DNA of 5,108 nt. Source: Nitrososphaerales archaeon TH1920. Lineage in GTDB: Archaea > Thermoproteota > Nitrososphaeria > Nitrososphaerales > Nitrososphaeraceae. Below are positions 1 to 5,108 of this stretch, in pieces (the stretch's first letter is position 1; each line of letters starts with the position of its first letter). The notes below the pieces were generated by a model, which worked only from the letters and a program-made list of their open reading frames with translations, was not told where the DNA came from and ran no database searches. The stretch spans positions 1-5,108 of the forward strand of contig JAATVM010000194.1 in NCBI GenBank assembly GCA_014523495.1, read 5' to 3'. The position numbers and the translations under genes were made by a program.

Positions 1-31
1 AAAGCCGATAAATAGAATCAATGAAAATTAA

Positions 32-151
32 TTTTGGAAGAAAGAGATCGCCAAAATTTCCAAGGAAGAGTCATTTAAATTTGATGAAAATGAGCTCAGA
101 AATTATTTGAAGGAAGTTATTAACCTTAAGAAAGAACTAGCATTCAAATAG
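32..151 (+). pseudogene. Possible degraded C-terminal coding fragment, unidentified
   Basis: From 32 to a TAG at 149-151 one frame reads as a lysine/glutamate-rich, amphipathic stretch of 39 codons (begins FWKKEIAKISKEESF, ends NLKKELAFK). It looks like the end of a real protein, but the frame is closed by TAA at 29-31, the other two frames also stop between 9 and 15, and no ATG, GTG or upstream TTG opens it. It may therefore be the tail of a gene broken by a frameshift or nonsense change at or before the window edge. I do not recognise the family. Chance coding-like composition in AT-rich DNA remains quite possible. Confidence 0.22.
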
Positions 152-478
152 ATCTTACAAACTCTAAACTTAATTTGGTTTCCTAAACTGAACGTGTTAT
201 CTTATCCAGGATTCAGGGAAATAATTCGTCAAGACCAATTTAGTTGCTTGAATATTTTGAATCATTTTTAATTTCTTCCATTCTAATCATTTATTTTTTA
301 TCCCGACCATATACTCGTAATCTTAGAGGGGCTAAATTTCCATTTTTGGAACTGTATTAACTAATGAAAGAGTGAACTTCATACAAAAGAGTTTTAAATA
401 ATAGTATGATTAGACATGTTCGTTTCTTTATTTTTTGTTTTTGTTTTCTTAAGTGCGGGAATAATTATTATGTGAAAA
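152..478. other. Non-coding region upstream of the GTPase gene
   Basis: This AT-rich stretch has no convincing reading frame or tRNA on either strand. It contains T-rich tracts on the + strand at about 288-299 and 424-450, of the kind that can end archaeal transcripts. A TATA-like TTTTAAATA at 392-400 could give a second, longer leader for the GTPase gene, starting near 422. A 25-codon frame (406-483, starting MIRHVRFF) lies inside the T-rich tract and has no promoter or ribosome site at the right distance, so it is not called. Confidence 0.4.
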
Positions 479-484
479 CATAAT
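467..484 (+). other. Perfect 7-bp hairpin with GAAA loop before the GTPase promoter
   Basis: ATTATGT (467-473) and ACATAAT (478-484) are exact reverse complements around the loop GAAA (474-477). The right arm is shared with the 16-base palindrome at 479-494, so ATTATG/CATAAT half-sites occur three times (467, 479, 489). If transcription starts at about 515 the hairpin is not in the mRNA, so a DNA-binding role is more plausible than an RNA one. Confidence 0.35.
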
Positions 485-494
485 TTAAATTATG
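479..494 (+). promoter_or_regulatory. TATA box inside a 16-base palindrome; promoter of the GTPase-kae1 operon
   Basis: CATAATTTAAATTATG is a perfect 16-base palindrome. Its centre TTTAAAT (484-490) lies about 28 bases before the GTG at 515, the usual distance from an archaeal TATA box to the transcription start. There is no SD between 495 and 515, which fits a leaderless mRNA beginning at or next to the GTG. The symmetry could be an operator overlapping the TBP site, or simply a symmetrical AT-rich TATA element. Confidence 0.55.
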
Positions 495-514
495 AACTAT
501 AATAAACGTACTAG

Positions 515-1714
515 GTGCTCATAGGGTTAATTGGTAAGGCAAATGTAGGCAAGTCTACTTTTTTTTCTGCCTCAACTGATAATATTGTGAACATTGCAAA
601 TTATCCGTTTACAACGGTTAAGCCTAACCTTGGAGTTTGCCACGTGAGAATAAAATGTGTGTGCACAGAATTTCGAGTTAAGGATAATCCAGTTCATTCC
701 ATATGCATTGATGGAATAAGGTTTGTACCAATTCAAATAATTGATGTTGCTGGTCTAGTACCAGGAGCTCATGAAGGAAAAGGACTTGGAAATAAATTCT
801 TAGACGATGCAAGGCAAGCCGACGCCTTAATACACGTTATTGATGTTTCAGGCTCGACTGATTCTGACGGAAGACCATTGGCGCCAGGTACAGGCGATCC
901 ACTTGAAGACATAAGATTTGTAGAAGAAGAATTTGACTTATGGCTTGTATCAATTATTAAAAGGGATTGGGACAATATAAGAGAACTTGATTCATCAGGG
1001 CTAAATACAAATCAAATATTAAAAAAAAGATTATCAGGATTTGGAGTCACAGAATCAGCCATAGATAAAGTTCTCAATAAATTGAATCTGCATAATAAGA
1101 AAATTCGATCTTGGACAGAACAAGAAATATTTGAGTTTTGTAAAGATACAAGAAGAATTGTAAAACCTGTAGTTATTGCAGCAAACAAGGCAGATGTTTT
1201 AACATCTCAAAATTACCTGGAAAAAATTATGGAAAAATACACTCATGTAATACCTTGTACATCCGAATTTGAAATGTTATTACGAAAAGCTGTAAAAAAT
1301 GGGTTTGTGCATTATCTTCCAGGAGACGATTCATTTGAAAGTAAAGGAAATGTGCAATTAAGCGACAAACAAAAGCATGCACTTCAAATTGTTTCTAATT
1401 TTATAAAAAAACATGGTTCAACAGGCGTTCAAGAGACATTAAACGTCGCTTGTTTTGATTTATTAAGGAAAAAAGTGGTCTATCCTGTTGAAGATGAATC
1501 AAAGCTGACCGACAAAAAAGGGAACATTCTTCCAGAAGCTTATTTACTAAATGAAGAATCAACAGCAAAGGATTTAGCAAATGTTATACACCAGGAACTG
1601 GGAAAAGGTTTCCTTTTTGCCATTGATGTTAGAACAAAAAAGAGATTGGGCGCTGATTATAAATTAAAAAACAATGACGTAATTAAAATTGTCTCTGCAA
1701 CAAGCAGGAAGTGA
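515..1714 (+). CDS. Obg/YchF-superfamily GTPase, archaeal Ygr210 type, with C-terminal TGS domain
   Basis: This encodes a cytoplasmic P-loop NTPase of 399 residues, close to the usual length of archaeal members (just under 400). G1 is GKANVGKST (residues 7-15), a variant in which alanine replaces the usual proline. The switch I region follows with IANYPFTTVKPNLGV (27-41). Walker B is DVAG (77-80), followed by the glycine-rich LVPGAHEGKGLG that marks this superfamily. G4 is NKAD (224-227), the canonical GTP-specifying form, unlike the NxxE of ATP-binding YchF/OLA1. An insert of mainly helical character lies between G3 and G4. A TGS domain fills about 318-397. Relatives bind ribosomes or translation factors; the exact role of the Ygr210 branch is not settled. 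The GTG at 515 directly follows an in-frame TAG (512-514), so no longer start exists, and the glycine-rich loop begins within ten residues. It is first in an operon with kae1. Confidence 0.93.
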   Translation: MLIGLIGKANVGKSTFFSASTDNIVNIANYPFTTVKPNLGVCHVRIKCVCTEFRVKDNPVHSICIDGIRFVPIQIIDVAGLVPGAHEGKGLGNKFLDDARQADALIHVIDVSGSTDSDGRPLAPGTGDPLEDIRFVEEEFDLWLVSIIKRDWDNIRELDSSGLNTNQILKKRLSGFGVTESAIDKVLNKLNLHNKKIRSWTEQEIFEFCKDTRRIVKPVVIAANKADVLTSQNYLEKIMEKYTHVIPCTSEFEMLLRKAVKNGFVHYLPGDDSFESKGNVQLSDKQKHALQIVSNFIKKHGSTGVQETLNVACFDLLRKKVVYPVEDESKLTDKKGNILPEAYLLNEESTAKDLANVIHQELGKGFLFAIDVRTKKRLGADYKLKNNDVIKIVSATSRK

Positions 1715-1715
1715 T
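1706..1715 (+). promoter_or_regulatory. Extended Shine-Dalgarno that sets the kae1 start
   Basis: AGGAAGTGAT matches AGGAGGTGAT, the complement of the archaeal 16S rRNA 3' end, at nine of ten bases, and ends four bases before the ATG at 1720. It overlaps the stop of the GTPase gene (TGA 1712-1714) and covers the alternative GTG at 1711, so it can serve the ATG but not that GTG. Confidence 0.7.
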
Positions 1716-1719
1716 AGTA

Positions 1720-2730
1720 ATGTTTTGTCTTGGGATAGAAAGTACAGCCCATACTTTTGCTTGTTCTGTAATAAAATTCTCCGCTCATGAAAAATTTCCT
1801 AATATTCTTTCTGATGTTAGAGATACTTTCAAAGCTCCTGATGGCTCGGGGATCCATCCAAGGGAAGCAGCTCGTCATCATGCATCAGTCGCAATAGAAG
1901 TACTGAAACAATCCTTAGCATCATCTAAAATTAAATACAAGGATCTGGACATTGTAGCTTATTCTGCCGGTCCCGGTCTTGGTCCCTGTTTGCGGATTGG
2001 AGCTGTTATTGCGCGTTCTATATCATCATTTTATGATATAAAATTAATCCCAATCAATCATGCATTAGGTCATATTGAACTTGGAATGAGTCTAACTGGT
2101 GGTCAGGATTCTTTAGTCCTTTTAGTCTCAGGAGGCCATACTATGATACTAGTATTTAATAGCAAAAGATGGCGTGTTATAGGAGAAACACTTGATATCA
2201 CATTAGGACAACTTCTTGATCAATTTGGCAGATACCTGGGATTAGCTTCACCATGTGGTTCAGAGATAGAAAGTTTAGCAACTAAATCATCTAATAATTA
2301 TATCTCGTTACCGTATTCAATAAAGGGTAATGATGTTACCTTCTCTGGGTTACTATCTGCTGCTAAGAGATTGATTTCTACTAATAAATATTCGAATGAA
2401 GACATATGTTATTCAATTCAAGAGACCGCCTTTGCTATGATAACAGAAGCAGTTGAGAGAGCACTTTCTGCTACCGAAAAAAAAGAACTGCTAGTAGTTG
2501 GCGGTGTATCTGCCAACAAAAAACTTTCCGATATGCTCAAATTGGCATGTTTCAGACATAAAGTAAAGTTCAATTCATGTCCAGTTTCATTTGCAGGTGA
2601 CAATGGAGTACAAATAGCGTGGACGGGAATATTGTCTTATTTGAAATCAAAAAATTTTGTAGATATATCTAAATCCTTTGTTAACCAATCATGGAGAGTT
2701 GATAGTGTGGATGTTTTGTGGAGAAATTAA
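1720..2730 (+). CDS. kae1: Kae1, tRNA N6-threonylcarbamoyladenosine (t6A37) transferase, KEOPS catalytic subunit
   Basis: Kae1 transfers the threonylcarbamoyl group from its AMP adduct to A37 of ANN-decoding tRNAs; Sua5 makes the donor, and Bud32, Cgi121 and Pcc1 complete KEOPS. The protein is 336 residues from the ATG, normal for stand-alone archaeal Kae1, with an ASKHA fold. It opens with LGIESTAHT. GIHPREAARHH follows at about 44-54. The metal-ligand pair HALGH is at 114-118, SGGHT at 137-141, the nucleotide-binding ETLDITLGQLLDQFGR comes next, and the last metal ligand is D294 in GDNG. It ends in the usual VDVLWRN, so it is not fused to Bud32, and no Bud32 gene follows within this window. 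A GTG at 1711 would add three residues and overlap the upstream stop, but the SD and family N terminus favour the ATG. The start lies five bases after the GTPase stop, so co-transcription and translational coupling are likely. Confidence 0.95.
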   Translation: MFCLGIESTAHTFACSVIKFSAHEKFPNILSDVRDTFKAPDGSGIHPREAARHHASVAIEVLKQSLASSKIKYKDLDIVAYSAGPGLGPCLRIGAVIARSISSFYDIKLIPINHALGHIELGMSLTGGQDSLVLLVSGGHTMILVFNSKRWRVIGETLDITLGQLLDQFGRYLGLASPCGSEIESLATKSSNNYISLPYSIKGNDVTFSGLLSAAKRLISTNKYSNEDICYSIQETAFAMITEAVERALSATEKKELLVVGGVSANKKLSDMLKLACFRHKVKFNSCPVSFAGDNGVQIAWTGILSYLKSKNFVDISKSFVNQSWRVDSVDVLWRN

Positions 2731-2737
2731 AAGTAAG

Positions 2738-2760
2738 AAATTCTAGAAATAAAGAATTTT
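2738..2760 (+). terminator. Weak candidate terminator after kae1
   Basis: AAATTCT (2738-2744) and AGAATTT (2753-2759) form a seven-pair AT-rich stem with an eight-base loop, and the right arm ends in a run of four T. The stem is weak and archaea usually need longer T-tracts, so this marks a plausible end of the operon and little more. Confidence 0.25.
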
Positions 2761-2821
2761 GAATATCAGCACGAGATTGATCAAATTCTAAATAAATTTG
2801 GGATATTCTTGTTCCGGTAGG

Positions 2822-2829
2822 TTTTAATA
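2822..2829 (+). promoter_or_regulatory. TATA box of the secreted-protein gene
   Basis: TTTTAATA is centred about 27 bases before the ATG at 2853, and the sequence between contains no SD. This fits a leaderless transcript starting at or beside the ATG. The GGTAG just upstream (2816-2820) may contribute to the BRE. The gene thus appears to be transcribed independently of kae1. Confidence 0.55.
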
Positions 2830-2852
2830 ATTTCCGAGTTTACATATTCTAA

Positions 2853-3473
2853 ATGTTAAGCAAATATTCCTTTCGAAAATCTGTCCTTCTATTTACTACT
2901 CTGGTAGTTGTAATGGTAGGCATAACAGTAGCCATAACGCCTGTAAATGTAAGTGAGGCATACTCAAAAAATTGGGAAGATCACAAAGGTTGGATTTTTG
3001 GACCTATCTCAAGCATCCAAAATAACAAAGAAGGGGAACCTGCATGGATTCTTTCTGGACATTGGGTTACTAACATTATTAATAAGACAAAAGATAGTTT
3101 CAATCAGACAAATCCTGCAAAGTTTGATTCATGGATCAACATGGTCATGTTGAATGGATCGGCAATGCATAAACATACAATATCTAACTTTTCACTGAGT
3201 GACATCAACAGTCAAGACAATACGACTTCGTATAAAGGAACAGTCACGATAACAATGAGGGAGGGGCCTGTTAAAGAAGTACCAATTGAAATCAAAGTAA
3301 TGGACAATCACGTAATTGGATTATCATTAGACGCAACTAAAACTGACAACCACTTTGGTGATACACCAATATATGGTATCATCCCGCCTAAAGCAGATAT
3401 TGTCAAGATGATGTCTCATATGGGTAACAAGACAAAGATGGATATGAGTCGTGAAAACAAAACAAGTCAATGA
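2853..3473 (+). CDS. Exported, sequon-rich conserved protein of unknown function (Nitrososphaerales type)
   Basis: This is a 206-residue protein with a clear Sec signal peptide: basic start (R8, K9), hydrophobic core at about 10-31, and a probable cleavage after A36 (SEA before YS). The mature part has no further membrane segment, so it should be released or cell-surface associated. Landmarks are GWIFGPISSIQNN (46-58), AWILSGHW (64-71), MVMLNGSAMHKHTISNFSL (97-115), a beta-rich middle (GTVTIT, VPIEIKVMDN), and DNHFGDTPIYGIIPP (165-179). The tail is lysine/methionine-rich. Seven N-x-S/T sequons (N77, N84, N101, N112, N123, N192, N202) suggest heavy N-glycosylation by the archaeal system. The wording resembles a hypothetical-protein family I recall as repeated in Nitrososphaera-like genomes. 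Histidines H70, H106, H108 and H167 could bind metal, but that is speculation. The first ATG is used, with a TATA box at leaderless distance. Confidence 0.82.
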   Translation: MLSKYSFRKSVLLFTTLVVVMVGITVAITPVNVSEAYSKNWEDHKGWIFGPISSIQNNKEGEPAWILSGHWVTNIINKTKDSFNQTNPAKFDSWINMVMLNGSAMHKHTISNFSLSDINSQDNTTSYKGTVTITMREGPVKEVPIEIKVMDNHVIGLSLDATKTDNHFGDTPIYGIIPPKADIVKMMSHMGNKTKMDMSRENKTSQ

Positions 3474-3770
3474 CGGACAAATCCCACTTGTCATAACATC
3501 AATAATTTGAAGGTGAAATAAAACTCCTTCCCCACTTTTGTTTTGATTCTAATATCAATAGATAAAGAATATTGATAACAATACCATTCTTTTAAAAATA
3601 CCTGATTTTACTACAATAAGCATCCAATGTTGCTAAATTCAATACCTAATTTTACTGAATTCATAGTGTAATAGGTTTTATCCTTTTGGTATTTCATGAA
3701 GGAACTTTAACCTACAGGTATATGGCTTGTAACTTTCGATGAAGGAAGATATTGCTCAGACTACATTACG
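3474..3770. other. Non-coding region between the secreted-protein gene and the htrA promoter
   Basis: No gene is supported here. Just after the stop of the secreted-protein gene there is a five-pair stem GACAA (3476-3480) / TTGTC (3488-3492), and a T-rich tract at about 3536-3548; together these may end that transcript. TATCAAT (3553-3559) and ATTGATA (3571-3577) are inverted. A near-perfect direct repeat is listed separately. Frames such as the 20-codon one at 3739-3801 lack any start signal. Confidence 0.4.
3597..3656 (+). repeat. Direct repeat of 16 bases, two copies 44 bases apart
   Basis: AATACCTGATTTTACT (3597-3612) and AATACCTAATTTTACT (3641-3656) differ at one base. They lie about 165-210 bases before the htrA start, too far to be core promoter. 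They could be paired sites for a regulator, or remnants of a small duplication. Confidence 0.45.
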
Positions 3771-3831
3771 TATTGGTTATACGATATATATAAATAGGTA
3801 AATGTCTAAATATTATATCGTATGACCGATA
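3771..3831. promoter_or_regulatory. Long inverted repeat flanking the htrA TATA box (candidate operator)
   Basis: The arm at 3771-3788 (TATTGGTTATACGATATA) and the arm at 3814-3831 (TATATCGTATGACCGATA) are reverse complements at 16 of 18 positions, including an uninterrupted ten-base core (ATACGATATA / TATATCGTAT). The 25-base spacer starts with the TATA box. The left arm therefore covers the BRE side of the promoter and the right arm covers the predicted start of transcription at about 3819-3822. A dimeric regulator bound here would compete with TBP/TFB or block the polymerase. Because transcription would begin inside the right arm, an RNA hairpin is unlikely. Confidence 0.6.
3789..3796 (+). 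promoter_or_regulatory. TATA box of the htrA transcription unit
   Basis: TATAAATA is centred about 27 bases before position 3820 and directly abuts the left arm of the inverted repeat. The predicted transcript starts at or within three bases of the ATG at 3822, which leaves about 35 bases of leader before the protease start codon. Confidence 0.6.
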
Positions 3832-3860
3832 TTTTGAATCAGGATGTGATTCTAAATTGA
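3822..3860 (+). CDS. Possible 12-codon leader ORF overlapping the htrA start
   Basis: ATG at 3822 opens MTDILNQDVILN and stops at TGA 3858-3860. It lies at the predicted transcription start, so it would be read as a leaderless message. Its stop overlaps the TTG (3857-3859) of htrA in TTGA, and the SD of htrA lies inside it, a layout suited to termination-reinitiation coupling. The alternative is that this is the true N terminus of the protease, with a one-base indel separating it from the downstream frame. The peptide itself has no recognisable features. Confidence 0.35.
   Translation: MTDILNQDVILN
3841..3850 (+). promoter_or_regulatory. Extended Shine-Dalgarno of htrA supporting the TTG start
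   Basis: AGGATGTGAT matches AGGAGGTGAT at nine of ten positions and ends six bases before the TTG at 3857. It has the same form as the kae1 site (AGGANGTGAT), which makes initiation at the rare TTG credible in spite of the nearby out-of-frame ATG. Confidence 0.65.
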
Positions 3861-4816
3861 TACCATTGTCGGAAGAATCTATTGTAAATGCAGTGGAAAA
3901 AGTCAGTAAGAGTGTAGTTAACATTGCCAGTGTTAGAATGATGCAAGACCAGCTATTCAGGGTATTTCCAGTACAAGGTGTTGGATCAGGTATCATCATT
4001 GATAATAGAGGACATATACTCACAAACAATCATGTGATAGATGGAACCGATAGACTAAGAGTAACTCTTGACAATTCGAAACAGGTAAATGCAAAAGTTG
4101 TAGGAACAGACGAAGAAACTGATCTAGCTGTAGTTAGGGCCAAACCTCTTGAGATATACAATAATGATGAGGTTAAATTTCAACCCGCGAATTTGGGAAA
4201 CTCTGAAGAGCTTAAGGTTGGACAAATAGTTATGGCTTTGGGCAATCCCTTTGGACTAACAGGGGGACCAACTGTAACTGCTGGGATTATCAGTTCATTG
4301 AATAGAAACGTACAATTCGAAAATGGAATCCTAGAATTAGTACAAACCGATGCTGCAATAAATCCCGGAAATTCAGGCGGTCCACTAATTAACACAAAGG
4401 GCGAAGTAGTAGCAATAAATACAGCAAAAATTCCATATGGGCAAGGAATCGGGTTTGCAGTTCCCATTAATACAGTAAAATCGATACTAACCGACTTAGT
4501 TGAGAATGGACATGTATCACGACCGTGGTTAGGTATAAGTACAGTAAAATTGAATGCTAGAATAGCTAGCTTTTACAGGTTACCCATAGTACATGGTGCA
4601 TTAATAGTCAACGTCGAGCCATATAGTCCAGCAGATAATGCAGGGTTGCTAAGAGGAGACATTATAGAACAAATTGATGGAAATAAGATAGAGGACCCTT
4701 CACAAATATCAGCATATATAAGAAAGAAAAAGACGGTTAATTATAGAGTAACAGTCATAGTTAACAGATACGGCAGAGTATATGAAGTACCGTTCCAAAT
4801 GGAGACTCATCCATAA
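3857..4816 (+). CDS. HtrA/DegP-type trypsin-like serine protease (S1C) with one PDZ domain
   Basis: HtrA proteases cut misfolded or damaged proteins and often double as chaperones, working as trimers or larger oligomers. The 319-residue protein has the protease domain at about 8-215 with the full triad: H59 (TNNHVID), D89 (TDLAVV) and S173 (NPGNSGGP, with the oxyanion-hole glycine and asparagine just before it). One PDZ domain spans about 224-315 and opens with the binding loop WLGIS; GALIVNVEPYSPADNAGLLRGD follows. The length fits a single-PDZ HtrA lacking an N-terminal extension. No signal peptide or membrane segment is seen, so as annotated it would act in the cytoplasm, although export could be encoded by a misread N terminus. 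The frame is open back to TAA 3791-3793, yet contains no ATG or GTG before the TTG at 3857, which has a strong SD. The promoter is framed by a large inverted repeat, so regulated expression is likely. Confidence 0.92.
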   Translation: MIPLSEESIVNAVEKVSKSVVNIASVRMMQDQLFRVFPVQGVGSGIIIDNRGHILTNNHVIDGTDRLRVTLDNSKQVNAKVVGTDEETDLAVVRAKPLEIYNNDEVKFQPANLGNSEELKVGQIVMALGNPFGLTGGPTVTAGIISSLNRNVQFENGILELVQTDAAINPGNSGGPLINTKGEVVAINTAKIPYGQGIGFAVPINTVKSILTDLVENGHVSRPWLGISTVKLNARIASFYRLPIVHGALIVNVEPYSPADNAGLLRGDIIEQIDGNKIEDPSQISAYIRKKKTVNYRVTVIVNRYGRVYEVPFQMETHP

Positions 4817-4835
4817 CTACTTTGGAGTGATTTCC

Positions 4836-5064
4836 ATAAAAGAGGGTCTTGAATCGTTGGTACTAGAAAAATTAGGGAAGAAATATTGAGTTGGTCTGGA
4901 GTTACCTCTGGTCCCCATCGCTTTGGTGGTACTGAATTTCGTATAGGAAAAAGAGAACCATGAAACAGCTGCAACAAGTGGAAAGTGGGGTTGACGTGGG
5001 CTCTAGCGTCAATAATTCAATATCTGTATTACAGATCTGAAATAAACTACTTGTAAAAATATGG
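4836..5064 (+). pseudogene. Broken DUF5519 (luciferase-domain family) gene
   Basis: The pieces of a small DUF5519 protein are spread over three frames. An SD-like GGAGTGAT (4824-4831) is followed after four bases by ATA (4836), where a start codon is expected; the frame continues KEGLESLVLEKL and stops at TGA 4887-4889. A second frame gives the family signature: IREEILSWSGVTSGPHRFGG and then TEFRIGKREP, ending at TGA 4961-4963. A third frame (from about 4978) reads ESGVDVGSSVNNSISVLQI, then TGA at 5038, then NKLLVKIW, resembling the family C terminus. The middle block with HxHG and DLPFP-like residues, roughly 30 codons, is missing. Start loss, two frameshifts, a deletion and a nonsense codon together indicate an old pseudogene. 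The family match is from memory of its PHRFGGTEFR signature. It lies 19 bases after htrA. Confidence 0.55.
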
Positions 5065-5108
5065 ATTCTGATGACAGTAACAGTCAAAGGCGTTAACCTG
5101 TTCAAAAA

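Noticed and set aside
406..483. 25-codon frame MIRHVRFF... in the region before the GTPase gene
   Set aside because: It falls in a T-rich tract that gives phenylalanine runs by composition, has no SD, and the nearest TATA-like element is only about ten bases upstream.
152..514. tRNA or CRISPR-like structure in the longest 5' gap
   Set aside because: No cloverleaf arms, GTTC-type T-loop or regularly spaced repeats could be found by eye on either strand.
1711..1719. GTG at 1711 as the kae1 start, giving a GTGA overlap with the upstream stop
   Set aside because: The strong SD (1706-1715) covers this codon and is correctly placed for the ATG at 1720, and Kae1 proteins normally begin within a few residues of LGIE. 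The extra three residues cannot be excluded.
2761..2808. Inverted repeat GAATATC (2761-2767) / GATATTC (2802-2808) before the secreted-protein gene
   Set aside because: Only seven bases with a 34-base spacer; expected by chance in DNA this AT-rich.
2953..3153. Second + frame inside the secreted-protein gene
   Set aside because: It is an overlapping frame of a gene with a clear signal peptide and conserved motifs; it has no start signal and no recognisable domain.
3739..3801. 20-codon frame starting MKEDIAQTTL upstream of htrA
   Set aside because: No SD or suitably spaced TATA box, and it runs through the htrA promoter and inverted-repeat arm.
4902..5105. 67-codon minus-strand frame across the DUF5519 remains
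   Set aside because: The plus strand here carries recognisable DUF5519 pieces, while the minus-strand product is low-complexity and has no start signals.

Overview
The window looks like a chromosomal piece of an AT-rich ammonia-oxidising archaeon, most likely of the Nitrososphaerales (Nitrososphaera/Nitrosocosmicus type). Three things point there. The GTPase and Kae1 proteins are of archaeal type. The secreted 206-residue protein resembles a family I recall from these organisms. The expression signals are archaeal: TATA boxes about 27 bases before start codons that lack a Shine-Dalgarno (SD) sequence, and long SD sequences of the GGAGGTGAT type before other starts. The genus is inferred from memory, not from a search.

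Layout, with all genes on the + strand. Bases 1-151 hold a possible degraded C-terminal coding fragment. Bases 152-514 are non-coding and end in a palindromic promoter. A two-gene operon follows: an Obg/YchF-superfamily GTPase of the archaeal/fungal Ygr210 type (515-1714, GTG start, probably leaderless) and kae1 (1720-2730), the catalytic subunit of KEOPS, which makes t6A37 in tRNA. Both products serve translation, and the second gene starts next to the stop of the first behind a strong SD. After a 122-base gap comes a separately promoted gene for an exported, sequon-rich protein of unknown function (2853-3473). A 383-base intergenic region then leads to an HtrA/DegP-type serine protease with one PDZ domain (3857-4816). 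Immediately downstream lie the remains of a small DUF5519 (luciferase-domain family) gene, broken by frameshifts, an apparent internal deletion and a stop.

The most interesting part is the htrA control region. A TATA box (TATAAATA) is framed by two 18-base inverted arms matching at 16 of 18 positions. The predicted transcript would begin at or just before an ATG that opens a 12-codon reading frame. That frame overlaps the TTG start of the protease, and the TTG has its own nearly perfect SD. This suggests operator control of transcription plus a leader-peptide or reinitiation step. A one-base frameshift at the N terminus is the main alternative. No CRISPR array, IS element, tRNA or rRNA was seen.
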